64,000 nucleotides of DNA from Bacteroidota bacterium (GTDB lineage Bacteria > Bacteroidota > Bacteroidia > NS11-12g > UBA9320), in NCBI GenBank assembly GCA_947468275.1, contig CANIKO010000019.1, forward strand, positions 1 through 64,000, given 5' to 3'. Made by a program: the position numbers and the translations under genes. The first letter of the stretch is position 1; every line of letters starts with the position of its first letter. Below the pieces are notes generated by a model. The model was not told the DNA's origin and made no database searches. It worked only from the letters and a program-made list of their open reading frames with translations. Shown here one piece after another: positions 26,556-35,734 of this stretch.

Positions 26556-29500
26556 TTATTCTAGGATAAGTACAGATGATATTTCACCCTGAGAATTACT
26601 GATTTTTAAAACAAATATTCCTTTTGCTAATGAACTTACATCAACGCTGCGACTTAACTTTTCATCCGATTGATACCATTCATTTTCATACTTCACCTGC
26701 CCGAGAGTATTTATCAAGCTGATTTTATATGCCCCGGGTTTTGCTCCATCCAATTCAATAGTCACCATATTTTTTGTTGGATTAGGAAAAAGCTTTAAAA
26801 ATGATTTGTCAGACAAAAGTTGGATACTTCCCGATTTTTGTACAGTAACGGATTTGCTAACCTGACTACTTATACATCCGTATTTATCGGTCTCTGTAAC
26901 TTTTACTGAAGCGGTTATCGGGCCGGCATTCCATTTAACGGTTATTTGGTTTGTATTTCCTCCGCTTTGTTGCCCCCCACCAGTTATGGCCCAAGTATAT
27001 ACTGAACCTGTATTTTTGGTCACTGTCATTGTATCAATAAATGTGGCGTTGGTCACCGATTTTCCTATTATTATAGGATTGGAAGGTTTTGGCAAAACAG
27101 TAACGGTTTGAGTAGATGAATCAGAACACGACTTGCCAATGGTTGTAATTAGCTTAATATCAAAATTTTGAGAAGCGGTATAGGTTTTAGCACCAGTGGT
27201 AAGTGTGTCGCTGGTTCCATTTCCATATTTCCATTGGTATTTTTTTGGAGCATTGGAAGGAGTGCTGTTGTTTGTAAAAATAAACGAATTTGCTCCCAAA
27301 CACTGACTGTCGTTATTTATTGTAAAACTTGCTTTAGGTGAATCGTAAACCAAAATATTTTTGGTAGCTGATACTTCACAACCATCACTGTTTTTAATTT
27401 TTAAAGTAACTTTATAATTTCCAGCGGTATTAAATGTGTAATCAACATTGGAGGTAGTTGCGGAGTCGCCTTTTCCAAAATCCCAAAAACGGGTGGTTAA
27501 TGTTTTTCCAAACAAATCGCTTTTGTCTGCAAAATTTATAGCAGTTTCGGCGCAACCCACCGATGATGTAAAGGAAGGAGACATACATTGTGTAAATACC
27601 CACCATAATTCATTGCCATAGTCAGGATGGTTGGCGGTAAAGAAAAGTGTATCTCCTTTTAAAGTGAATAATGCAGGGTCTGAATTATTAATTCCTTCGT
27701 ATACTTCGGGCAACATCACAGTTCCGGCATTTGTTCCATTGGTTTTCCATAACTCCTGACCGGTGCTGACCTCAAAGGCTGAAAAATATAATTCATCACG
27801 CACTGCAATCATTCCTTTAATGTTGCTTCCGGCTGTTCCCGGATTAATATCTTTAACCAACTTTGTACCGGTGTCGGTTCCATCTGATTTCCAAAGTTCA
27901 GAACCGGTGGCACTGTCAGTTAACACAAAGTAAAGCGTATTGCCAACCATAGTTAGCTTTGTAGGATTTCCACTTTTTGGACCTGAAATAATATCTTTAA
28001 TCATTTTGGTACCTGAAGAAGTTCCATTACTGCTCCAAATTTCAGCCCCGTTAGTATTATTATTAGCTACAAAATATACCTTGCCTTTGGCAGCTACCAT
28101 ATTATTAATGGCCGGACTTGAGGCTCCGGCCACTATTTCTTTAACCATTACGGTAGAAGCATAGGTTCCGTTTGTTTTCCAAAGTTCTGGACCTTTAGAC
28201 CCGTCGTCAGCGGTAAAAAATAACGTTGTATCCATTACGGTAAGGTTGGAAGGGTTACTATTTTTATAATCTAAATAAATATCACGAACTACTTTAGTTC
28301 CTGAACTTGTTCCATCACTTCTATAAAGTTCATTGCCGGTGCTTGAGGTTTCACGAGCTGTAAAATATAAATAGCCATTCATTGACCTTAAATTGGCTAC
28401 TTCATCACCCAATCCGTTGTTGTTAATGGTAACCACCTTGCTTGCATTTGCACCTGATGTGTATTTCCATAATTCGGGATATAAACTAGAATACCAAGTG
28501 AAATAAACAGAACCTTTTACTTCGGTAAAATCACCCGGAGTGCCATAAAAAGATTTCACCCCAATTTTTGAAGTTCCGTTAGCAGTTCCATCACTATGAA
28601 AAAAGTCTCCATAACAATCATTGCCGGTTGCTGCAAAATAAACTTCATTTTTAAACGAGGCTAGTTTAGTGGGGGCTGCTGAGTTATTATTGGTTGTTCC
28701 TAAATCCTTAACCAGTTTGGTGCTGGCAGTATCACCATTGCTTTTCCATAGCTCGTCTTTTAGCACAGGGGTATTGGCATTAAACATTACACCGCCCGGA
28801 TAGGCAGCCATAGAGGTTATACCGCTACTCATGGTTGCAGGATAAATATCAGCCAACAGGTTGGTTCCATTTGCTGTTCCATCACTTATCCATACTTCAT
28901 CGCCATGCACAAGGTCGTTTACACTAAAAATTAATTTGCCGTTAAAAGCTGCAAGTTCATGAGGATTGCTGGCCGTTGTTCCTGCTACAATATCCTTAAC
29001 TTTTACAGTGCCCGAAGAAGTTCCGTTACTTTTATAAAGTTCAATATCTAAATAATCAGGACTTGAATGGGCTGTAAAAAACAAAGTGTTACCCACCGCA
29101 GTCATGTTGTTTATTTGGGCATCAGTTTGAATAGGGTACATATCTTTTACCATTTTAGTACCCGTTGAAGTTCCGTCGCTTACATGCAATTCGCGGCCAT
29201 TGTATCCGGTAGCTGTAAAAAATAAAAGGCCGTTCACATCCATTAATGTTAAAGGATTACTGCTGGATGTTCCCGATTCAATATCTTTAAGCAATGCTGT
29301 ACCCGCAAACGTTCCGTTACTTTTAAATAATTCATAACCGGTGGTGGAGGTGTAGGCAGCAAAAAAAAGTGAGCCATTACTTACGCAAAGGTATTGAGCA
29401 TTATCAAAGGCTGTGGCGATGCTTATTGCTTTTGTGCCGGTGTCGGTTCCATCGCTGCACCAAACTATGGTATTGCTACTACTGCCCCCTCTTGCCGAAA

Positions 29501-30215
29501 AATAAAGCTTTCCTTTGAAATTAGTAAAGTATCCAAGTGAACTGCCGGTGGTACCTTGATAAATATCTTTAACCATTACGGTTCCTGAATTTGTACCATC
29601 GGTTTTCCAAAGTTCCAGTCCATTGCTGCCATTATTTGCTGCAAAAAACAAAGTGTTATTTATTACCCTAAATTCCTTTGGATCTGACGAGGCAGTTCCT
29701 GCATTAATATCTTTTACCATTTTGGTGCCGGTATCAGTGCCATCGGATACCCAAAGTTCTCTTCCATCAGCAGTGGTTGCTGTAAAGTAAAGTTTACCAT
29801 TGAATGGCGTGAGATTTACCGGGCTGCTGTAATTGGATGTGCCTGCATATATATCTTTTACCAATACCGTTCCTGCAGTGTCGCTTTTCCAAAGTTCAAT
29901 GCCATTGATTCCGTCATTGGCTGCAAAAAAAAGAGTTTTGCCCAATGACCCGAAATTGGCAGGAGAACCGTAAGCTGCTCCTTCCCAAATATCTTTTACA
30001 AACTCGGTGCCCTTGGTGGTGCCATCGGTTCGCCACAGTTCGGTGCCTACACCGGCCTTAGCTCCTGCAAAATATAACCAGCCATTATGGGCATAATAAT
30101 TTGTGGGAGTGCCACTGATATAAACGGTATTGATATCTTTGGTTAAAACTGGTTTTTGTGCCTGAACCATTAGGATTGCCGCACAACTTAATACTGTAAA
30201 GAAGATTTTTTTCAT
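26556..30215 (-). CDS. ELWxxDGT-repeat T9SS protein
   Basis: The ATG at 30215 gives 1219 residues with a signal peptide ending VQAQ; an ATG at 30266 would put 17 odd residues before it. Residues 25-910 are about 17 repeats of roughly 48 residues, each with a motif like GxELWKSDGT followed by GTxxVKDI, the ELWxxDGT family, expected to form beta-propeller blades. Some copies are degenerate (IVWCSDGT, DFFHSDGT). Two to three PKD-like domains follow (about 930-1130), then a type A T9SS tail with FPNPTKN. Probably a large cell-surface adhesin or scaffold. A terminator separates it from the ASST gene 160 bases further on. Confidence 0.9.
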   Translation of the reverse strand: MKKIFFTVLSCAAILMVQAQKPVLTKDINTVYISGTPTNYYAHNGWLYFAGAKAGVGTELWRTDGTTKGTEFVKDIWEGAAYGSPANFGSLGKTLFFAANDGINGIELWKSDTAGTVLVKDIYAGTSNYSSPVNLTPFNGKLYFTATTADGRELWVSDGTDTGTKMVKDINAGTASSDPKEFRVINNTLFFAANNGSNGLELWKTDGTNSGTVMVKDIYQGTTGSSLGYFTNFKGKLYFSARGGSSSNTIVWCSDGTDTGTKAISIATAFDNAQYLCVSNGSLFFAAYTSTTGYELFKSNGTFAGTALLKDIESGTSSSNPLTLMDVNGLLFFTATGYNGRELHVSDGTSTGTKMVKDMYPIQTDAQINNMTAVGNTLFFTAHSSPDYLDIELYKSNGTSSGTVKVKDIVAGTTASNPHELAAFNGKLIFSVNDLVHGDEVWISDGTANGTNLLADIYPATMSSGITSMAAYPGGVMFNANTPVLKDELWKSNGDTASTKLVKDLGTTNNNSAAPTKLASFKNEVYFAATGNDCYGDFFHSDGTANGTSKIGVKSFYGTPGDFTEVKGSVYFTWYSSLYPELWKYTSGANASKVVTINNNGLGDEVANLRSMNGYLYFTARETSSTGNELYRSDGTSSGTKVVRDIYLDYKNSNPSNLTVMDTTLFFTADDGSKGPELWKTNGTYASTVMVKEIVAGASSPAINNMVAAKGKVYFVANNNTNGAEIWSSNGTSSGTKMIKDIISGPKSGNPTKLTMVGNTLYFVLTDSATGSELWKSDGTDTGTKLVKDINPGTAGSNIKGMIAVRDELYFSAFEVSTGQELWKTNGTNAGTVMLPEVYEGINNSDPALFTLKGDTLFFTANHPDYGNELWWVFTQCMSPSFTSSVGCAETAINFADKSDLFGKTLTTRFWDFGKGDSATTSNVDYTFNTAGNYKVTLKIKNSDGCEVSATKNILVYDSPKASFTINNDSQCLGANSFIFTNNSTPSNAPKKYQWKYGNGTSDTLTTGAKTYTASQNFDIKLITTIGKSCSDSSTQTVTVLPKPSNPIIIGKSVTNATFIDTMTVTKNTGSVYTWAITGGGQQSGGNTNQITVKWNAGPITASVKVTETDKYGCISSQVSKSVTVQKSGSIQLLSDKSFLKLFPNPTKNMVTIELDGAKPGAYKISLINTLGQVKYENEWYQSDEKLSRSVDVSSLAKGIFVLKISNSQGEISSVLILE

Positions 30216-30325
30216 AAAAATACAAAGTGGCGAAGATAAGTTTATTCTGGATTGTGGATTTGTCATAAAATCATCTGAAAATCATAATACGGTGTGCAAG
30301 GGTTGTGGACTGTAAAAGGGAACCC

Positions 30326-30440
30326 AATCCAGAGGGATTAAATGTTTGTAGATTTTTTTGAAGGTTTATGTGGTTCGACCCGGAAGGGGTCGCTACCTAA
30401 TTTTGATTTTTTTCTAAAAACATTTGAACCCTGTGGGTTC
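30326..30440. repeat. Composite palindromic element with three hairpins
   Basis: Between pcrA (stop at 30469) and the ELWxxDGT gene. Left hairpin aatcc-agag-ggatt (30326-30339) is followed by aaatgtttgtaga (30340-30352). The right hairpin gaaccc-tgt-gggttc (30426-30440) is preceded by tctaaaaacattt (30413-30425), the reverse complement of the left tag with one mismatch. A central hairpin (30372-30397) has a cgaccc/gggtcg stem. The whole is an inverted repeat built from two hairpin-plus-tag units. It may also terminate pcrA transcription. Confidence 0.8.
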
Positions 30441-30468
30441 ATTTTTTTAAAGCTTTTTGAATTAGTTC

Positions 30469-32748
30469 CTATACCAATCGCAACTTCGCAAATTTCAAAA
30501 CCAATTGCTTTTCTCCATATTCGTTAAATAGAACTGTAGCCTTCCTTGAATCGCCATCCCCTTCAATTTTTTTAACCATGCCTAATCCAAACCGCTGATG
30601 TTCTACATTCATGCCTTCTTTGAGTCCAGATGTATTATCGGGTACGAAGTTTTCTATGGCTTGAGGCAAAGGTTTTAGAGCAGGTTTGGTAAAAGGGGCT
30701 GGTTTATTAGCTGCGGTTTTCATCCATGCGCTGGGTTTTGAATAAGTATCCCCATTTTTATCTGAATTATTGGTAGATAGGGGAGTGGCGGTGGCAAAAC
30801 GTCGATCAATATCCAAAAATTCTTTGTCAATTTCATCTAAAAAGCGACTTGGCTCGCAGGGCAACAAGGTGCCAAACTTAAATCGCGATGTAGCGTAACT
30901 TAAATATATTTTCAGTTCGGCTCGGGTGAGTGCTACATAAAACAAACGGCGTTCTTCCTCAAGCTCCTTGCGATTTCCCAATGACATTTGTGAAGGAAAC
31001 AAATTTTCTTCCATACCCCCAATAAATACCACTGGAAATTCCAAACCTTTGGAGCCATGAATAGTCATTAGAGTTACCTTGTCTGCATTCGGGTCGTCTT
31101 TGTCTGTATCCGTTAGCAGTGCTATATCTTGTAAATAATTTTCAAGAGTTTTTTCCTGTTCGTTTGTATCATCTTCCACAAATTCTTTAATACCGTTAAG
31201 CAAGGCGACCATATTTTCATACCTGCTGATTCCTTCTATGGTCTTGTCTTCGTTCAAAAATTTCAATAAACCTGTTGCTTTAGCAATATAGGCTGCCAAT
31301 TCATAGGCATTATGGGTTTTTCGTAACTCTCCAAAACTTTGAATCATGATGGCAAAGTCAGTAATTTTGGAGGCAGCAGCTCTTAATTCAGGATATTCTC
31401 TAACTCTTTGAATCACCTCCCAAAAAGACAAATTATTTTGACCTGCATATAAAATCAAGCGATCGATGGTAGTTTGCCCGATGCCTCGAACTGGGTAGTT
31501 AATAATACGCTTTAATGCTTCCTCATCATTGTTATTTATAACTAATCGCAGGTAGGCAACAAAATCTTTTATCTCCTTGCGTTGATAAAATGACATACCT
31601 CCAAAAATCCGATACGGAACATTGAGTTTTCTTAAAGCTTCCTCAAAACTTCTCGATTGGGCATTGGTGCGGTAAAGTATAGCAAAAGCGGAGTTGGGTA
31701 ATTGCTTTTCCATTTTTTCATCAAAAATGGCTTGTGCTACAAAACGGCCTTCTTCATTATCGTTAATGGCTTTTAAAACCTTAATTTTATCCCCCGTTGC
31801 ATTACTTGTCCAAACCTTTTTTTGAAGCTGGTCTTTATTGTTTTTGATGATTCCGCCAGACGCATTTACAATTACCTGCGTGCTGCGGTAGTTTTGTTCC
31901 AATTTGAAAATTTTAAGGTCAGAATATTCACTTTCAAATGATAATATATTTTTGATAGTCGCCCCTCTAAATGAATATATACTTTGAGCATCGTCACCCA
32001 CTACACAAATATTTTGATGTACGGCAGCCAATTTTTTAATAATCATAAACTGGCAATGGTTAGTATCCTGATACTCATCCACCATCATATATTTAAACTT
32101 ATGTTGGTATTTATTTAGAACATCAGGAAATTTGGTAATTAATTGGTAGGTTTTTAGGAGTAAGTCATCAAAATCCATTGCACCGGCTTTAAAACAACGC
32201 TCTTCATAAACCTTGTAAATTTTGCCCAATTCAGGTCGGCCAGTAGAGGAGTCATAAGCATTTACTTCTTCATCCGTTTGGTACATTCCTGCTGTAATGA
32301 GGTTGTTCTTTGCATTGGAAATGCGTCCCAAAATCATTCCAGGTTTGTAAATTTTATCATCAATTTGCATTTCTTTCAAAATGCTTTTTATTAAACTTTT
32401 TGAATCGTCGGAATCATAAATAGTAAAGTGAGAAGGGTAACCCAATTTATCAGCTTCCATCCTTAAAATTTTTGCAAATATGCTGTGAAAAGTCCCCATC
32501 CATAGGTTTCTAGCTTCATGACCTACTACCGATTCAATACGGTTACGCATTTCCTTGGCCGCTTTATTTGTAAATGTTAGGGCAATTATATTAAAGGGAT
32601 CAACCCCTTTACGAATTAAATTGGCTATTCTATATGTAAGTACCCGTGTTTTGCCCGAGCCCGCACCTGCTATTATCATTACTGGCCCTTCAGTTTGCAA
32701 AACAGCTTGTTTCTGAGGATCGTTAAGTTGCTTTAAATAATTTTCCAA
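30469..32748 (-). CDS. UvrD/PcrA-type ATP-dependent DNA helicase
   Basis: A 759-residue superfamily 1A helicase. Walker A AGAGSGKT spans residues 27-34, motif II DEYQDTN lies near 224, followed by GDDAQSIYSFRGA (III), QNYRST (IV), TIHGSKGLE (V) and VALTRAE (VI). All helicase motifs are intact. The C-terminal 50 residues (GMNVEHQRFGLGMVKKIEG) form the Tudor-like domain that in PcrA/UvrD contacts RNA polymerase. Role: DNA unwinding in nucleotide excision repair and removal of stalled polymerases. The linker before the Tudor is rich in Pro, Ala and Lys. UvrA is encoded elsewhere in the window. Confidence 0.95.
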   Translation of the reverse strand: MENYLKQLNDPQKQAVLQTEGPVMIIAGAGSGKTRVLTYRIANLIRKGVDPFNIIALTFTNKAAKEMRNRIESVVGHEARNLWMGTFHSIFAKILRMEADKLGYPSHFTIYDSDDSKSLIKSILKEMQIDDKIYKPGMILGRISNAKNNLITAGMYQTDEEVNAYDSSTGRPELGKIYKVYEERCFKAGAMDFDDLLLKTYQLITKFPDVLNKYQHKFKYMMVDEYQDTNHCQFMIIKKLAAVHQNICVVGDDAQSIYSFRGATIKNILSFESEYSDLKIFKLEQNYRSTQVIVNASGGIIKNNKDQLQKKVWTSNATGDKIKVLKAINDNEEGRFVAQAIFDEKMEKQLPNSAFAILYRTNAQSRSFEEALRKLNVPYRIFGGMSFYQRKEIKDFVAYLRLVINNNDEEALKRIINYPVRGIGQTTIDRLILYAGQNNLSFWEVIQRVREYPELRAAASKITDFAIMIQSFGELRKTHNAYELAAYIAKATGLLKFLNEDKTIEGISRYENMVALLNGIKEFVEDDTNEQEKTLENYLQDIALLTDTDKDDPNADKVTLMTIHGSKGLEFPVVFIGGMEENLFPSQMSLGNRKELEEERRLFYVALTRAELKIYLSYATSRFKFGTLLPCEPSRFLDEIDKEFLDIDRRFATATPLSTNNSDKNGDTYSKPSAWMKTAANKPAPFTKPALKPLPQAIENFVPDNTSGLKEGMNVEHQRFGLGMVKKIEGDGDSRKATVLFNEYGEKQLVLKFAKLRLV

Positions 32749-32768
32749 CGCACTAATATTATATTTTC

Positions 32769-32776
32769 CAAAATTA
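32769..32776 (-). promoter_or_regulatory. -7 box (TAATTTTG) of the helicase gene
   Basis: The minus strand has TAATTTTG, a perfect -7 box, 20 bases upstream of the ATG at 32748. No -33 TTG at the ideal spacing. Confidence 0.45.
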
Positions 32777-32939
32777 GAGATTGGGCTTTAAAGACTTTGT
32801 AAAATCTTCTATTAAATATCAACATCTTTAAACATCATATTATTCCTTCTGAATGTTTTGTTAAACTCAATTATTCGGTAATAAAAGATTTTTTTATATA
32901 CTAAGCTCTTAATTAAACTAAATGTTCATTAAATTAATT

Positions 32940-32947
32940 TAATTTTG
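32940..32947 (+). promoter_or_regulatory. -7 box (TAATTTTG) of the universal stress protein gene
   Basis: TAATTTTGCA lies 23 bases before the ATG at 32971, a perfect -7 box with a short leader. The -33 region is not clearly matched. Confidence 0.45.
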
Positions 32948-32970
32948 CAGCCCAATTTTAAATACAAATT

Positions 32971-33870
32971 ATGAATACCATTATTCCAAATAACAGGGCA
33001 ATTATAGTTCCTATTGATTTTTCTACAACATCACACAATGCCTTAATGCATGCTGCTGATCATGCTATTATATTTGGTAATGATATTGTGATGGTACATA
33101 TTGTTGAGGATAATTACCTGTCAGGACTTTTTGGTGGAGGTTCTAGTCGCAATGAGTTGATTAAAGCTGGTGCTGAATTAAAAATGAATGAACTTAAAAA
33201 TGAAGTATTGGCAAAATACCCTAATTTAAAGGTTACATTCCTTATTTATGAAGGTAAAGTTTATAAAGCAATTGTAGAAATATCTGAAAGGATGGCCTGT
33301 GATAGCATAATTATGGGAACCAAAGGTGCCGAAGGAATTGACCAAATAATTGGAAGTACAGCTTCTCGCGTTATGAGTTATGCCAATGTTCCAGTAATTA
33401 TTGTTAATGAGTTCCCTAAAAAGGGGCGTTATGAGAAACTAGTTTTGCCAATAGATTTAACCAAGGAGTCCAAACAAAAAGTGTCTTGGGCTATTCATAT
33501 TGCTAAAAAATATAATTCAGAAGTTCATATCATTTCAGAAGTTGAAGATGATGAGTTTTTACACAATAAAATAAGAGCTACTATTTATCAGGTTAAAAAT
33601 ATTCTTGAACAAAACGGTGTAAAGGCTGTGATTTTTGAATTAGATGAGGAAAGATTCCCAGGCCATTTAGGGGTTGATACTTTAAAATATGCAGATGAAA
33701 TTCAAGCTGATCTTATTCTAATTATGACGCATCAGGAAAAAGGATTTACTGAATTTATTTTTGGTTCGGAAGCACAACAAATAGTAAATAGGGTAAGTAA
33801 AGTGCCAGTCATGTGCATCCACCCTAAAGAATCTGGATTTATCTATTCTGGAACGGAAGGATTTTATTAA
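32971..33870 (+). CDS. Tandem universal stress protein (two UspA domains)
   Basis: A 299-residue cytoplasmic protein made of two Usp domains (about residues 8-145 and 155-285). The first has the ATP-binding pattern MGTKGAEGIDQIIGSTASRV (G-x2-G-x9-G-S). The second has THQEKGFTEFIFGSEAQQI, in which the first Gly of the pattern is replaced, so it may not bind ATP. Each domain begins with a strand such as IIVPIDFS or LVLPIDL. Tandem Usps of this type are common in Bacteroidota and respond to stress and starvation. It is monocistronic and converges on the small barrel gene 23 bases away. Confidence 0.92.
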   Translation: MNTIIPNNRAIIVPIDFSTTSHNALMHAADHAIIFGNDIVMVHIVEDNYLSGLFGGGSSRNELIKAGAELKMNELKNEVLAKYPNLKVTFLIYEGKVYKAIVEISERMACDSIIMGTKGAEGIDQIIGSTASRVMSYANVPVIIVNEFPKKGRYEKLVLPIDLTKESKQKVSWAIHIAKKYNSEVHIISEVEDDEFLHNKIRATIYQVKNILEQNGVKAVIFELDEERFPGHLGVDTLKYADEIQADLILIMTHQEKGFTEFIFGSEAQQIVNRVSKVPVMCIHPKESGFIYSGTEGFY

Positions 33871-33893
33871 GATTTTTTAATTCATAAAAATTA

Positions 33894-34394
33894 TTAAAGG
33901 GCAAAATTAAAGCCTAATAAATAAATTTTTGAATTAACCACACCATTTTCTAAATACTTCATTGGTAAGGCTCTGTATTGAAATTCAATGCTAAAGAGCT
34001 TATTGATTTTGACTTGATAGCCAACTGCTGCAAAAATTCCCTTCGTGTTTGCTAATGATTGTCGAGTAGATGATATCATACTATTATAAGAATAACCAAT
34101 TTCCCCAATAAATCCCTGATAAGGATTAATTCTTGCGAAGGCAATGCCTCCTAAATTATCGTTATTTCCATACTTTCCAAAAAACTGAAAATAATTTACT
34201 TCAGCTCCTAATACTATTTTATTGTAAATAGGATATGTTGCTCGAAGAATACTGGTAAGAGTGACTTGTTTTTGTTTAGGGATGGAATAATTAAACAACC
34301 CACCGATTGTTATTTTTTTAGCGGTTTTAGCTTTTTGTGAATAAGAAACGAGAGAAAAACAAAGCAAAAAAATAAGGGTTAAGTTTGTCTTCAT
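33894..34394 (-). CDS. Small outer-membrane beta-barrel protein
   Basis: A 166-residue protein with a signal peptide (NLTLIFLLCFSLVSYSQ) and eight or so amphipathic strands ending in YLLGFNFAL, the aromatic C-terminal end of an outer-membrane barrel. I do not recognise a named family beyond the OmpA/OmpW-like small-barrel class. The start codon lies in the loop of a perfect 20-bp inverted repeat that also follows the porP stop codon, and a -7 box lies in the upstream arm, so expression is probably controlled at this site (see the terminator at 34369-34417). Confidence 0.8.
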   Translation of the reverse strand: MKTNLTLIFLLCFSLVSYSQKAKTAKKITIGGLFNYSIPKQKQVTLTSILRATYPIYNKIVLGAEVNYFQFFGKYGNNDNLGGIAFARINPYQGFIGEIGYSYNSMISSTRQSLANTKGIFAAVGYQVKINKLFSIEFQYRALPMKYLENGVVNSKIYLLGFNFAL

Positions 34395-34417
34395 AAAACA
34401 AACTTAACCCTTATTTT
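34369..34417 (-). terminator. Perfect 20-bp inverted repeat with the next gene's start codon in its loop
   Basis: The arms 34369-34388 and 34398-34417 are exact reverse complements; the 9-base loop is tttatgaag on the minus strand. On that strand the stem begins 11 bases after the porP stop and ends in ttattttttt, a textbook intrinsic terminator. The loop ATG is the start codon of the barrel gene, and the downstream arm encodes its residues 3-9. The upstream arm also holds TAAGTTTG (34406-34399). Confidence 0.9.
34399..34406 (-). promoter_or_regulatory. -7 box (TAAGTTTG) of the small barrel gene
   Basis: A perfect -7 box on the minus strand, ending five bases before the ATG at 34394. A transcript starting here would be leaderless and would lack the upstream hairpin arm, unlike read-through from porP. 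Confidence 0.45.
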
Positions 34418-34428
34418 AATATTTTTAT

Positions 34429-35727
34429 CTATTCAGCTATTTCCTTCACCCAAAATGTGTATTTTGAGTTTGGGTGACTTGTCATATATTTATGAGCCTC
34501 GTCACTTGTATTGAAGAGGCCAACTGATACATAAAACTGGTTAGTATCTTGTTTTTTAACTATAGAACCTTTGTAACCATCAACTTCTAATTTTTTAATT
34601 AATATTTTAGCATTACTTTCTAAGGAATATAAACCTGTAATGATATAGAAATGACTATTTAATGTTTTAGAAGCAGCAGGCTTTGTAACTGGTGCAGTTG
34701 GTTTTGAAGGTGCTTTTACTGTTTCTATTATTCGTGTTTCCTTTACTATAACTATCGTGTCAATTGTTCTAGCGATTTCAGGTTTTTTATTTTCATATTT
34801 TTCTTTGTCAATTGACTCCTTTTCTTTTTTTGCAGGAGAATATGAAATAATAAGTTCATGTGAGTTACCTAAAGTGTTTAATTTTTTAAAGAAAGCTTTT
34901 TCATACATATAGCCAACCTTTACATCTGGTAATACCCATATTCCGGCCATAACACCGTATCCTGATTTTGGTCTTAGCCAAGCTCCACCCCATAGTTTTC
35001 CTGTTTTTTCAGCTAATAAATTAATATCTACTCTTACCGGAATTGCTTTTTGAACTTGCCAAAATACTAAAGGTGTGATTTTAACGTTTTCACTTGGAGC
35101 AATTGTATATTTAACATGTCCGTTTGTGATCAAAGGATTGTTAAATACAAGATTACCGTTTACACTTTCTCCTAATGTATTTTTACTTTTGATAAGTTGT
35201 TGCATTGCAACACCTATTTCTAAATTGGAATTGCTGTAGGTAGCACCTGCCCTAAAATCAACAGAAGATCTTGTGTTATTTAATAATGCAGTATAAAATG
35301 GATCGTTATAGTCCGACGTTAATATGGAAGAGGTATTAGAGCTTATTGAAATAAAATCAAGACCTGCTCCAAATCTTAAATTATTATTTGCATCCATATT
35401 TTTAATACTGTACGCATAATTTAATCCTACAATTTGTTTACTTAATAGAGGGGATTTTTCAGACCAGAAGAATCCTCCAAAAGCTGATTTATATTGAGAG
35501 GGTGACATGGAGAATGTGCCTATAAAAGCTTCAGGACTTCCCTGTATTCCAGTCCAATATTTTCTACCGGCCATAGTTACATTAACAGGAGAAACACTGC
35601 GAGTCATCGAAGGATTTGAAACATTTAATAATTGAGAGGTAAAACCGAATAACGGAGTTTGTTGGGCATTTGACGTTAATGTCAGGCCACTTATTAATAC
35701 GAGTAATGATATACGAACTGATTTCAT
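34429..35727 (-). CDS. PorP/SprF-family T9SS membrane protein fused to a SPOR domain
   Basis: A 432-residue outer-membrane protein. Signal peptide 1-21 (NAQ). Residues 22-290 follow the PorP/SprF pattern: QLLNVSNPSMTRS (the usual NPA/G region), TMAGRKYWTGIQGSPEAF, then barrel strands to YMYEKAFFKKLNTLGNSHEL and ISYSP. A charged linker and a Pro/Lys stretch lead to a C-terminal SPOR-like domain (about 358-432: HFYIITGLYSLESNA..., FYVSVGLFNTSDEA), which would bind peptidoglycan. SprF-like proteins help secrete and anchor a partner adhesin with a CHU_C tail; exactly such a gene lies seven bases upstream. Confidence 0.85.
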   Translation of the reverse strand: MKSVRISLLVLISGLTLTSNAQQTPLFGFTSQLLNVSNPSMTRSVSPVNVTMAGRKYWTGIQGSPEAFIGTFSMSPSQYKSAFGGFFWSEKSPLLSKQIVGLNYAYSIKNMDANNNLRFGAGLDFISISSNTSSILTSDYNDPFYTALLNNTRSSVDFRAGATYSNSNLEIGVAMQQLIKSKNTLGESVNGNLVFNNPLITNGHVKYTIAPSENVKITPLVFWQVQKAIPVRVDINLLAEKTGKLWGGAWLRPKSGYGVMAGIWVLPDVKVGYMYEKAFFKKLNTLGNSHELIISYSPAKKEKESIDKEKYENKKPEIARTIDTIVIVKETRIIETVKAPSKPTAPVTKPAASKTLNSHFYIITGLYSLESNAKILIKKLEVDGYKGSIVKKQDTNQFYVSVGLFNTSDEAHKYMTSHPNSKYTFWVKEIAE

Positions 35728-35734
35728 GGTTTAA

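Noticed and set aside
26556-30215. ELWxxDGT repeats as a CRISPR-like or tandem DNA repeat array
   Set aside because: The periodicity is in protein (about 48 codons) with diverged DNA and no constant repeat/spacer pattern.
30342-30527. 61-codon frame crossing the composite palindrome
   Set aside because: It runs through hairpins and into the end of the helicase gene in antisense; the structure explains the sequence better.
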